Shown piece by piece: positions 21,701 to 32,345 of a stretch of 64,000 nucleotides of DNA (position 1 is its first letter; every line of letters begins with the position of its first letter). The translations under genes were made by a program, and so were the position numbers. The notes below the pieces were generated by a model. It did not search any database. It was not told the origin of the DNA and saw only the letters and a list, made by a program, of their open reading frames with translations. Source of the stretch: Asterochloris sp. CNOR1 (lineage: Eukaryota; Chlorophyta; Trebouxiophyceae; Trebouxiales; Trebouxiaceae); contig OZ017762.1 in assembly GCA_963969365.1 (NCBI GenBank), positions 620,001 to 684,000 on the forward strand. The letters are read 5' to 3'.

Positions 21701-24592
21701 GCCTCACTGCGGCCGCTGCTGAGCAGGGGCCTCTCAGATGGGCTGCCTGCCGCCCCTGACAGGGATGGCTGGCTGCTCAGCTCGCGGTGGCGGTGGCGCA
21801 GGCTGCGTGCCAGGGCCCTGTGGTCCGCCACCGCTCCGCTGGCCTTCCCTGCAGATCAAGGCAGGCACATGACGTCAGGCCAGTAACAAGGGCAGGTGGG
21901 GCCTGCAAGCCAGGAGGCACCAGGGGGTTCGGGTTTGGTTCTGTACAGTCCCAGAGGGGTGCCTGCTGTTGATTGCTCACTGGCGTCTCGTCGTTTATGA
22001 CGTCCTCCTTATTGCTGATCGACTGACGCCACACTGCAACAGGGTGCCCCACTGCTGCCCAGGGCTGGGCTGTGCAACCTAATGTGTAGTCCACGGCTAT
22101 ACTCCTGCGACTGCACCCCTCTGATGCTGCAGCCTACCTGTTGTAAGACCCAGCGGGTAAAACCATCCCCACCTGCTGTCCTCCTCTTACGCCTGCTGGC
22201 CGGCAGCTCATCTACAATGAAGTCCTCATCATCGCTCATCGACTGATCCTCCTCTGGAGAGCGGCTCCTTGAGGTGTGCGGCCTGGCCCCTGCCGCGTGC
22301 TGCACAGTGGATGTGGCCGAGGAGGGCTGCCATTCCTCATCTTCCTGGAGCCTGCAGGGGGTGGCAGGGCTACTGACTCAGATGAGGGCCTATGCTGTGT
22401 ATGTGGAAGGAGGTGGCCAGGCAGGACTGCTAGTCCCCCTTCAGCTGCAGGGAATGGGAGCAAATGTAAATAGCCAAGTCCTCCTGCCTTGAAGAAGTGC
22501 TCTGTCATGTTCTCTGAAGACGTAACAAAGTAGGGCTGCCAGTCCTCAACTTCTGAATATCATCATGCAGAGGGAGACTTTTGCTTCAAGATTCAGATGA
22601 TGCTTTCTGCCGTGCAGGAGGGAGTGAACAATGAGGGGTGCCAAACCTAATCTTCCTGGTGCCTGCGTCAAGGGAGGGATATATGCATGAGGAGCAGCTT
22701 GTTCTCAACCTTCCTGAGGGGACATGCATCTGATTCAGTTGGAGCCATTATAACTGCAACACCTCAAAATGAAGCAATATTGAGGTGCCCGACAAGGGCA
22801 GAGCAGCAACAGAGTGCTCAGTGCAGCACAGTCTGGCAACCTGATGCAAGAGGCCTGTGTCTGCTGGTGCATGCATGGCTTCCCAGTCACCCCTCTGTAC
22901 TCGCTGGAACTCACCCATGCTTGCTCCTGCGCCGGCTGGTGGCCACACTCAGGCCCATGGGGGGCTGCAGCAGGTTCATGCTCCCATCTGCAGGGCAGTG
23001 TGGAAGGGCTGTCGATGTGTGGCAACAGCATGCATGGGTTCACCCCAAGTGCCATCACAATCAGAACCAAAAGTTTGCTCCAGGAGCATGCGACCCTCTT
23101 GTGCACTCAGGTCAGGACAGGCGCCATCTCTGCTTCATACAGCAGGGCTTGCTGACAGATAGATGGATCAATGTGTGCATTCAAGATGTGTCTGCGCTGC
23201 AACCCAGAGCTGGAATGCGGAGCTTCTGTGAGAGGTATGCTTTCAGGGGTATGCAGCAGATAGGCCCCACCAGCTGGCGTGCCTGTCAACAGCTTTGCTG
23301 CATACAGTAACATGCAATAGAGGTCACCTGGCAAGCCTGTCCCCACTGTGTAATAACTAGGCTTCTCACCTCCAGCAGGAAGGGCACATGGGCCTGCAGG
23401 TCCCATCCCAGCCGCAGCCACCCCACCAGGAGCTGAGCCGCATGCTCTAGGGTCCTGGGCGGCACCTGCCCGCTGCAAGGCAGATGCTGCAGGATCCTTG
23501 CCACCTGTTGGTCCCAGAGGGCCTGCTGCTGGCTGACTGCCGCCCGCTGACCCTGCCGTCTACAGAGAGGCATTGAGATAGCTCAGCTGACTCACAAGGT
23601 CCCATGACACGGCAGCATTGTGGGGGCCTGTCACCAGCTTGCTGCTGCCTGGCCTGTCTGCCATCTGCAGGGGCATAGAGCTCTACTACGAACCAGCATG
23701 TTGACACCAAAGCAGCCTGGTGGGCATCGGGGTGCTCCTCGGCAACCATGCCAGCTGCAGTAAGCCATCAAGCTTCTCCAGCCAAGTGATTAGGAGCAAC
23801 TCCACCAAGGTTTCCACACAGAATATTGCAGGCTGTGCATGTGTAGCAACACAGCCTGTGCATTGTCTTGCTGCCTTGCTGGGCCTGTGGTGCGCTGGAG
23901 CACGTTTTGCTGCCACACAAAGCAATGTGACTGCCTGACCAAAGTGCTGAGGGCCTCGGACCCCTGACTGAACCACAACAGCCCACAGCTTGCAGCAAGT
24001 ACACACTGCGGTTGTGAGCCCCTCTCTGAGCGATAGCTGATGGGTATGTGGAACCTCCTGCAGCGCGTCTGCAAAGTGCGCCTGCGGGCTCCATGCAGAG
24101 TGAACATAGATGGCCTTGCGGGCCCGGCTGAAACAGCTGAAACATCTGAAACAGCTAAAACAGCTGCAGACTAAAGCTCAGGTCTCAGCTGCAGGGCTGC
24201 ACCAGGCGTGTGTGAGCCCTGGCTGCCGACAGGGCCCTGCTTACAACGCCCAGCCAATCACATGTCAGTGCAAAAGGTGACAGTTGCCCAGGCAGTGCTG
24301 GGCACAGTTGATGCCTGTGCAACAGCTGTACAGTGCAGCAGCCCAGAAGACGTGTCCAGCCACGGCGCCACTGGCAGCAGGGCCTCACCTGCAGGGACTG
24401 CACTGTGCGCTTGTGGGCGTTGGCTGCCACCAGGCCCAGCTCTGCCTGGCTGGCCCTCCGCTTCTGTCCAGCCAGGCGGCGTGGCCCCGAGGCTGTCATG
24501 CCGCTGCTGTGTACCGCCTCAGCCTGCTGGCTCCCAGACTGCTGCACCTCACAACACACGGTCATCATGGTACATGTAAGCGCTGAGGCCAT
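18714..24592 (-). CDS. Double-AP2 transcription factor
   Basis: Phase-consistent exons: 22964-22915, 22351-22173, 21848-21594, 21287-21113, 20640-20493, 20036-19896, 19585-19475, 18854-18714. Two AP2 DNA-binding domains are complete: SSRFKGVSR...GKHFLGYFDDERAAAQAYDCAAINLWG, then an AITNFA-containing linker, then SSRHRGVYWDNNKQLWRAGI...GKQHFLGYFKEEDDAAATYDAAA to LNFPDK. Two-domain proteins with this linker are the AP2/AINTEGUMENTA class of nuclear regulators. The N-terminal part is Ser-rich, acidic (SMSDDEDFIVDEL) and basic (RRKRR, likely nuclear signal). The best initiator is ATG at 24592 in an ACCATGG context, opening a 68-codon exon to 24389; another good exon is 23559-23370, but junctions between 24389 and 23559 are not resolved, so the first third is tentative. 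Confidence 0.8.
18789..18990 (-). repeat. Copy of last AP2 exon start
   Basis: The acceptor and first 60 bases of the last exon (about 18868-18789, coding SGSLVLTTDALDRVNKLADT) recur about 105 bp upstream at about 18985-18900, still reading SGSLVLTLGVLDRVNNVADT before a stop. This is among the best preserved copies and could act as an alternative terminal exon. Confidence 0.85.
21985..22660 (-). repeat. Copies flanking an N-terminal AP2-protein exon
   Basis: The exon 22351-22173 is copied on both sides. Downstream, the DEDFIVDEL-coding block (22200-22250) recurs at about 21985-22025. Upstream, the LQEDEEWQPSS-coding acceptor side (22320-22356) recurs at about 22527-22560 and 22635-22665, the latter keeping GCAGG-CCAGGAAGAT. 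Confidence 0.75.
24128..24163 (-). repeat. Four 9-bp tandem units
   Basis: Four near-identical CTGAAACAG units in an intron of the double-AP2 gene, followed by CTGCAG. Probably a simple microsatellite. Confidence 0.9.
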
Positions 24593-24960
24593 GGTGGGCA
24601 GACAGATAAATACGGCGACAGCAGCAGCCGCCGTGCCTCTGGGTCAGCTTTCGAGTACCGCAGTCGGCTTGGCTGTGTGCTGATACCCCATTCAAGCTCA
24701 AGAACCGCACACTGCTGCTAGCTTGCTGACACAGCACCCAGGGGCTGAAGTCCTCCTGCCCTAACTCAAGCTTCAAGCCAGCGATGCCGATCTACTTAGG
24801 TGTGAGCAGAGGCAAAGGTGGCTCTGTCAGCAGCAGCAGCCTGGCAGCCTGTGTATGTGGTATAGCAGGGCGAGGGTGGCATTGGCAGCACCCACAGCTT
24901 GACAGCCAGCCCAGGCAGGGCCAGCATGAGGTGCCTCATCCTGCCCCAGAGGCTGCTCAC

Positions 24961-27900
24961 CTGTGCAGGGAAGTTCAGGGATGCGCTGAGGCCGTACATG
25001 CTCATGGCAGCTGCGTCGTAGGCCTGTGCAGCCTCCTCAGCAGTGTTGAAGATCCCAATGGTCGTCTGCTGGCCACTGATGTCTGCTGCAGGCACAGGAA
25101 CAGGACGTGAGCGCAACAAGGTGCTGGCGCTTTGTATGGCAATCTTCTGCTTGTGGGATCTGCAAGCCAGCTAGCTCTCAGTGGCCTCCCAAGTTCAGAT
25201 GCCTCCCAGATCAGGTGCGGTTCGCATGCCTCGACAGTCCAGAGGCAGCGGAGCTCTGAAGGCGTCTCTCTGCCAAAGTAGGCCCTCTTGCAGCCTCTAG
25301 ATCATAGAGCACAGCTTCTATGCCTCACATGCGCCCTGAGGCAGCTCATACGCAGCTCACACGCACCCCAAAGCGTACCCCATGCAGTGCCGGAGATGCA
25401 CCTCAGGGTCTCAGATGCGCCCCTGGCAGTCCCACATGCAGTGCCTCACAATGACGGCAGCAAAGACTCGGCCCCCTTGCAGCCTCTCAGTCATATAGCA
25501 CAGCCTCTGTGTCTCATAAGCGCCCTGAGGCAACTCATATGCAGCTCGCACGCAGCCCAAGTAGCAACGCACGCAGTGCCCGAGAAGCACTTCAGGGTCT
25601 CACACGCACCCCTGGCAACCCCAAATGCAGTGCCTCACCAATGACGGCAGCAAAGAAAGTAAGGCCCATGACAGCAGCCTGCAGGGGCACCACTCCCTTG
25701 TACAGCCCAGTTGACGCCAGGCTGCCTGCTGCAGTGTTTGGGGCAGGCACCACCCTGGTCTGCATCGCCGCTGCCTGCACCTGGAAGCAAGCAGGGAGAG
25801 ACTGAGGGCATGAGCAGGTGCAGGAGGCCTTTGCCACTGCTGGGAGCAGGAGCAGAGAGCAGTGGCTGCTGGGTAATGGCCCACATTGTCCATCTGCTGC
25901 AGCACAGCTTATGTGACACAGAGGCCCATCCTTTGATGCAAGGTCGGGAGAAGTGGACAGGGTGAGCCCACAGCCATACACTGTGTGGGCAAGCACATGA
26001 CGAGGTACCCTTTGCCCATCCAGGCCCCACCATCTACCAAGAGCATCAGTCTCCAAGCAGCTGCAAGCAGCACACGGACCAAACCCCATCAGGTTTGGAT
26101 GTTCCCTGCGGGGCCAGGCAGCAATCGACAGGAAGTTCCCAGCCACAGCCGGCTGTGCGCACCTGTGCCAGGGGGCTTTGGCTGGCGGCCACAGCTGCAG
26201 ATGCAAACGGTGCAGGCGCCATTGTCCCGCATGAGCCCAGGCTGGCTCCAGACGCATCTTGAAGGGCCCCCATGCTGTCAGCGTGACCCCTGACGCTTGG
26301 AACTGAGTGCTGAGGCTGGGTTGGCCCCAGGGCGAGCTGTGTCCCACCCTGCAGAGAGCCCATCTGATGGCTGGATTGCCGCCCAACAACGCCAGTGGCT
26401 GACACAGCCGATCCCCCTGACTGGCTGGCATGCTGCGCGGCCTCATGTCTAGCACTGGCCTTCTCAGCTGCAGAGGGCATGCCAGCAGGGGTTGACGGCT
26501 GCTGGGCGGTGCCTGCAGGCGTCACCATTGAAGTGGCTGGCGCTGAGCCCAGCTGACAGGCGGCATGCTGCGCGGCTGCCTGGTGGCCAGCAGGGGCCAC
26601 CACTACATCCCCTGTTGGCAGCAGAGCATAGTCGTGCATAGAGAAGTTAAGGGGGATTCTGCCGCATTTAGGGCCAGCCCTTTTCAGGGCCACGCAGTCG
26701 TAGCAGCGAGCAGCGTCCCCCTGACTGTCAAAGCGTCCCAGAAGCTCCACCTGCAGCGAAGTAGAATCTGTCGAGGGCCATGCATGTGTAGCAGCTGCAT
26801 CGTACTCAGAGCGCAAGAGGTGTTTGCATGATGGCCATCACAAGATCTGCATGACAAGCAAACCCGCCATCCGGAAAGCTCCAGCAGCAATGCAGGAATG
26901 GCCATGCCATATATAGTTGCTGTGCAGTCAAAAGGCCCAGGCTATTGGAGGGCGACAGCAGTTTCAGCTGCAGCAATGTGCTTCTTGTTGCAGCGGGTCA
27001 GAGATACACACAGCAGCAAGTGTCATTGCTCTGGCTGCTCAACTAGCAGGCAATTCCATGTGCAGCAATGACACTTTTACCTCGTGCAGCCATGCAGCCG
27101 CTTGATGTGCAGCGCCGCTCTGATTGTCGAATCAACTTGCCAGCTCAGATGGCAGGTCAATGCGCTCCATGTGGTGGCCAATAACAACCTGACTGACCTG
27201 TTTGCCCCCAAAGTTGAGGTAGGCCAGCCACTTGCTTGAGATGGCGTCCCAGGCCACTCCAATTCCCCGGCTGACAACAGCTGCCGCGCCTGGCTGGCCT
27301 CCACCCTGCACAGAGTGCTGCCCCTGCACGCCGTTGCCCTGCTCAGCAAGAGCTGCCGCTGTGCCTGGGTGGCCGCCCCCCTGAGCAGGGTGCTGCCACT
27401 GCGCAATGTTGCTGTGCCCAGGCAAGGCTGCCGCCACGTGTGGCTGAGGTGACCCCTGCGTGGAGTGCTGCCCCGGCTCCTGAGCAGGAGGCTGCTCCCG
27501 CTGCTGCGCATACCTTCCCAAGGCTGGGTCAGCGCCATTTGGTCCTGCCAGTAAGTGTTGCTGACGAATGCCTGAAGCTGGATCTGGGGCAGGCCCACAC
27601 TGCTGCTGCCTAGCCAAGACCGCCGCTGGCCTGCAGAGGCTGATCTGCTGCCCAGCTTCACTGCCCACCTCCTGGCGGCTCTGCTGCAAGGCACCCTGTG
27701 GCGTTGGTGCAGCAGCAACTCCACTGCCCTCTGCGACAAGGGCTGCCGGTGGCATTGCATTGTCCATGATGGAAGGGGCTGCCTCTGCAGCAACCACCCC
27801 TGCTGGGGGCACGGCACCATGCTGTGCGCTTGTAGAGCTGCCATCACTGTCTGCAACTGCATTGACGTGCAGCAGGTGGGGCTGTACCCCACGCACGCCA

Positions 27901-30164
27901 GCTGCCTGGGGAACGGCACCACCTGCTGCCTGCCCCTGCATGGGGTGCGTGCCGCTGCCTGACGGCACCTGGAGTGCCTGGCTGCCTGAGGCAGTGGCCT
28001 GGCTGGCTCTAACCAGTGCTGCCCCTGTCTGGACCATTTGGCCGCTGGCGGGCAGCGCCGCGGAGCTGGGCATGGCGTTGACCGCTGAGCTGGGCACGGC
28101 ATTGACGGCCCTGCAGATGGCAGGCAGCTTTGTCGTTCATGTGACTGCAGCGCCTGCAGGCTGCCATCAGCAGAACAGCAGTGTGACACACCAGCCATGC
28201 CAGAGGTGTGAGCGAGAGGCATCAGCTTGAGAGGCGCCAGAGCAGTGCTGACCTGACAGCCAACCCTGCTGAGAATGGGACCTGCTGCACCTCAGGGGCT
28301 GGTGTGTGACGCTGAATGCTGCCTGGGCCATTCTGGTGCAGGGCTGCACTGTTGCAGGCAGGGACCTCTGGCGCTGGTGCAGCAGAGACCTGTGGGCCAC
28401 AGCAAGCCTCGCCAGCCCTGTCAGGCTGTCCGCCCTCTTCCGACACCAGCTGCAGCTCCCAGGCATTCACGAGAGTCTCCGCTGCACAGAGGCGAGGCGC
28501 AGCTGCTGAGACAATGTGATGGTGCAGCTGTGAGATGACGCTTTGCGGGTGCAGCCTGGGCCCCTTGGCAGGCAGGTCAGGCAGTCCTTTCAAGGCCATA
28601 AGCATTTCAAATGGTTGACACGTGCTGACAAAACCTGCATTCTGCAGCACCCAACGCCCTCCACTGTCCTAGACCTCAGTTCTCTGCTAGTAGGCACTCA
28701 AAGCTTCCAGCTGGCCAGGCAAAAGTATATTTGAAGCCTGGCAGCCCCGCACTCACAGTTCTCAGCGCCCTCCCACTTGACTCGAGTGGCCTCCCAGGGA
28801 GACTGTCCTGCAGCCAGCCCTCCACCCTTCTGTGGAATGTACGAGTTTGCCACAACAACACCCTGCCACCAGGTACCCTGGGAAGGGTCCTGCTCGTCCT
28901 GCCACAGCATGTGCACACGCATGCCTGGCTGCAGTGGATTCTGCATAGCCCTCTCATAGCGCTCCCTGCACACAGCGCAGCCATGTAGTCAGCATGGAAG
29001 GGGGACTGGAAGTGCTAGTGCAGCAGCAAGCAGTATGATGCATGGCAATGCAGGCAGCATGGCTGCAGCAGGGTGTACCTGCCCAGATCTCTGCAGCCAT
29101 GCAGTGAGCTGAGCCAGAGAGAGGCAGAGCTGCAACTCTGCCTGAGCATGGGACAGCACACCCTGTCCCGACGCTCAAAGTCCCTGACGTACCTGAGCGT
29201 GACAAAGTCGGGGATCTCCAGGTAGGGATGCCACTCCAGCCACATGTAGGCTGGCGCTGCCGCAGGCGCGTGGGCATTGCCCAGACAGATGTCCAGGTAG
29301 GGGCGCTCCAAGTTGCCACCGGCAGTCTGCAGGCACAGCGTTTTGCACCATACACAGTGTGGCGCCGGTGGCAGCAGTGCCATAGGTTCTCTGCTGCACC
29401 ATTCCTTTGCTTTAGCCATGTCTCAGACAGCCATTGAAGCGACCAGGGTGCTGCTCCTCGGTAGCTGCTGTGCCAGATGTGCATGGCGTGCTGGACCGAG
29501 CGGCAGCTGCTCCCCACAAGAGTGCTGAGTGTTGGCTGGGCAGGCCAGCATCACATGTACAGGCAGCACGCCAAACAGACAAGGCACTGAGAGCACCATT
29601 GAGTGCAGCATCAGGGGGTGCTAAAGACCACCATGCAGTGAGGCATGACATACTGCATTCCACTGGGTTCACCTCCTCAGAGTAGAAAGCGTGATACCGC
29701 ACTTCCAGCACTTTGCAGTGCTCGACTGCCTGCAGCGCAGGAAGGCTGCCCTGGTGCTGCTCCCGGGGCTGCAGCCAGGCCCACTGTAGGCTGGTTGCAG
29801 GCATCCCCAGCAGCTGGCACTGCTGCTCATACCTGCAGTACACCATGTCCGAGTGAGCATGGGCTGCACAGCAAGTGATGGAGCTCTGCAGCGCAGGCTC
29901 AACAAAGACTGGCTGGCCTTGTGATGCACAGGCTGGCAGCAGAAGATCAAGGAGAGCTTCAGGGTGTGCTTGAGCAGTGTGAAGGTAGTGCAGGCAGCTC
30001 AGCGGTTGGCTCGGCAGCTGTAGAGCTGAAGATGCTCACCCCTGAGGAAAGAATGTCACTTGCTTGCCCAAGGGAGCCATGTGCTGCTCCGCATCCCACA
30101 GGAAGCAGTCAGAGTCGAGGTAGCTGCCAGCAAGGTGGCGCCAGGTGTCAGGCTGCACCTGAAC
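24961..30164 (-). CDS. BRWD/PHIP-like module joined to two AP2 domains
   Basis: Nine exons join with matching phase: 30164-30040, 29832-29673, 29326-29193, 28965-28753, 28624-28253, 28110-27198, 26750-26163, 25780-25639, 25085-24961 (924 codons). The first four match the region after the WD40 repeats in plant BRWD/PHIP-like proteins: MAPLGKQVTFFPQG, LQAVEHCKVLEVRYHAFY, IPDFVTLRERYERAMQ, and the Tudor-like GTWWQGVVVAN...SPWEATRVKW. A Gln/Ala/Pro-rich stretch of about 400 residues follows, then AP2 domain 1 (RGIGVAWDAISSKWLAYLNF, LLGRFDSQGDAARCYD) and AP2 domain 2 (GLYKGVVPLQ, IGIFNTAEEAAQAYDAAAMSMYG...LNFPAQ). The e-f junction (CAG|GTCAGC to CTGCAG, 142 nt) is the link between modules. WD40 repeats and bromodomain are missing. 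Start lies upstream of 30164 and the last exon below 24961; neither was fixed. It could be two genes. Confidence 0.65.
25263..25665 (-). repeat. About 190-bp tandem repeat at an AP2 exon edge
   Basis: Two long units (about 25275-25455 and 25465-25665) share CTTGCAGCCTCT, GCGCCCTGAGGCA, CAGGGTCTCA and GTGCCTCAC-AATGACGGCAGCAAAGA blocks. The last block is the end of the exon at 25639 with its donor, so the intron contains a full copy of the exon edge and its own following sequence. Confidence 0.85.
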
Positions 30165-30907
30165 CTGCAAGCCAGCCGAACCTTGAATGGCAGCATGTTT
30201 ACAGCGGTCAGTATGCCAATGCCCCGGGACAGCCTGAGACACACACATTGACGTTGGGACCTCCTATTTGTGGGGCTATTTCTATGGCAAGCAAAGTTGA
30301 ACAGCACGCAACAGGGCATCAGATATGCAAGGCAACTTGGGTGGCCCCAGGAAGGTTGCAGAGCGGTGATGCTGAGGGCAGCAGCCAATATATGCTCCTC
30401 ACGCCGACCCACATGCAGGTTCAAGTGCCGTTGTGCAGCTAAATGCCAGCTTCAACTGCGCATCGAAACTGCTGCTGAGCTGCCTTGTGCCATGGCCCCT
30501 CTTGCGCTTGCTATAAGGCTGACCTGCATGTCTTGTGGGCTGCAAGACCAGCCAACCGTCTGGCCCCTGCCTCCACAGGGGGCAGAGACTCCAAGTGCAC
30601 TCTTCTGATGGAAATCTACCAGCCTGCTCCGTGCATAGTGAGGCTCCTGGAAAGGCGCTGCAATAAGTACACAAGCAACCGAGCCTCTTGCCGAAGTCAA
30701 ATGGTGAGGTGCATCTGTTCGGCGACTCAGGGGAAGATGTGTTACAGCCTCGCTCTATCTGTTGCTGCGCGGCCGAAGTCAAGCAAATGCCAAGGTGAAC
30801 CGGGGGTGCAGTATGAGCAATACATGAATTCCCTTTTTGAGCTTCAAGGTGTTTCATGGCAGAAATCAGATGAAATGAATCAAAAAGCATACTGGCACCG
30901 TTCTATA
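30165..30907. other. Unresolved 5' region of the BRWD-AP2 gene
   Basis: About 740 bases between the first recognised BRWD-like exon and the stop of ISCA2. It must hold the start codon and promoter of the downstream minus-strand gene, but it is too short for a WD40 domain and no exon was convincing. A minus-strand TGTAA near 30732 may serve ISCA2. Confidence 0.5.
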
Positions 30908-32254
30908 TCATATCTTAGCCTCAAATGAAGCCCCACAGCCGCAGCTGCCACTGGCATTTGGGTTCTGAGTGACCTGCAAGACACACTGGCAGCTTTCAAC
31001 ACCTATGCAGTGCCTCAGAGACAGACAGCACAATGATCAGCTGATGCAGGAAGTACTGGCGAAGAGTATCAGCACTGGCATGCATCAGGCCGCTATGGTG
31101 CTCTGGTCCAGAAGGCACTGGCAGCCATCGGCAGTTCTGCCACGCAACGGGGTTAGCCAGCAGTTGGTGACCCTCTAAATTGCGAAGCCCTGGGAGCCCT
31201 CAATTGCACTGCCATGCAGTGAAAACACGCAGCGCATGATGACACTGTGATGTCAGGCCCACCTCAAAGGCTGATCGTATGAGGTCAGTTGTGTAGTCCA
31301 CAGTGGAGCCCTTGAGGAGCTCGTAGGATACAGTGTCAATTACAAGCTGCACCCCGTCCTGGTTCACCACTCTGCAGCACAGACCTCAAAAGCTTGACAG
31401 CATGGCATGCTGGGCCAGCATGGCATTCAGCAGGGCATCCTTGGCGCGTCTCCCAAAGAGGTGCATTGTGCGCCCAGGATGAGCAGCCGCAACCCTGCTC
31501 ATGCTTGCTAGAAGTTATGTGCAGTGCCACAGGGTTTGCAGCCCTGACAGATGTGCACCGAGGCTGTCAAGGCTTACATGTCGGTGTCCTGTGCAGCCGA
31601 GTCCAGCTCAAAGTTGTATGAGAAGCCTGAGCAGCCTCCAGGGTCTACTCTGAGCCTCAGCATGCCCTCGTCGCCCTCCTGGGTCAGCTCGTGAAGGCGC
31701 TGCATGCACAGACATCATCAGTCCACATGGCATGATGGACAGCCGGGCGAGATCTGGCAGGCCCTTTAGTCCTCATTGCATGGTGGACTCGATTGTGCAG
31801 CTGTGCTAGCAGGTGCAACACAGGTTTCGACATGCAACAGGTATGTGATGTGGAAGCTCAAGCTGCATGCAGCAAGTCTGGGCTGCATGGTGAATGCTGT
31901 GTGCAGGCTGTGAGTTCATTGTGCAGTGCTCCTGAGGAGGTGGATCTGTCAGACACCACTGAGCATTAGTCAGCACAGTGCCAAGACACTGCTTACCGAG
32001 ACAGCAGCATCTGTCAGCTGTATGCTGTCCTGCTGCGTTTCCTGTTGGGCAGCTCCTGCAGCCTGAGCATAGCAGCGCGCTGGTGCTGCTGGGACCCAGG
32101 GCGACGCAGGCCACAGATTTGGACTGTCCTGACACAATAATGCTGGTGGAGCTGATGAGGCAACAACCTGACAACAGGGCACTGCCCAGACCCTGCTGGA
32201 TAGGACCACCCTCAGGGCACCCAGAGCAGCTGACCTGTGTCGCCAAGCCTGCAT
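30908..32254 (-). CDS. ISCA2: Mitochondrial Fe-S assembly protein, ISCA2 type
   Basis: Four exons (32254-31997, 31699-31578, 31371-31263, 30973-30908) give 184 residues in frame. A-type carrier proteins help build [4Fe-4S] clusters in mitochondria. The conserved core is IQLTDAAVS, LRLRVDPGGCSGFSYNFELD (first Cys in GGCSGF), GVQLVIDTVSYELLKGSTVDY and NPNASGSCGCGASF (last two Cys), so all three ligand cysteines are present. GGCSGF rather than GCNGLSY points to ISCA2 over ISCA1. The first 70 residues (MQAWRHRSAALGALRVVLSS...) are Arg/Ser/Ala-rich without acids near the start, typical of a mitochondrial presequence. It diverges from uL4 with 91 bp between start codons. Confidence 0.92.
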
Positions 32255-32345
32255 TGTATGTGTGCCAGAGTCCCTGCAGCTTAGGTCACAGGCCGTTCTG
32301 TTGCAGCCTTGCCTGGGCTCAAGGAGCTCTCCAGACAGGCGGATC
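32255..32345. promoter_or_regulatory. 91-bp bidirectional promoter, ISCA2/uL4
   Basis: The whole space between the minus-strand ISCA2 ATG (32254) and the plus-strand uL4 ATG (32346). Both 5' leaders must start here or overlap the opposite gene. No TATA element seen. Confidence 0.7.

Noticed and set aside
22840-22915. Minus-strand string SSSEYRGVTGKP that looks like the start of a third AP2 domain
   Set aside because: No second half of the domain follows, and the DNA is the donor side of an exon read in another frame that fits the gene's phases.
23635-23754. Exon candidate coding MVAEEHPDAHQAALVSTCWFVV in the double-AP2 gene
   Set aside because: Protein-like, but its phases do not fit the neighbouring exons, so it was not included in the model.
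27077-28222. Second long open frame (381 codons) on the minus strand over the Gln/Ala-rich exon
   Set aside because: It is a shifted frame over a GC-rich low-complexity exon; the frame that continues into the AP2 domain is the coding one.
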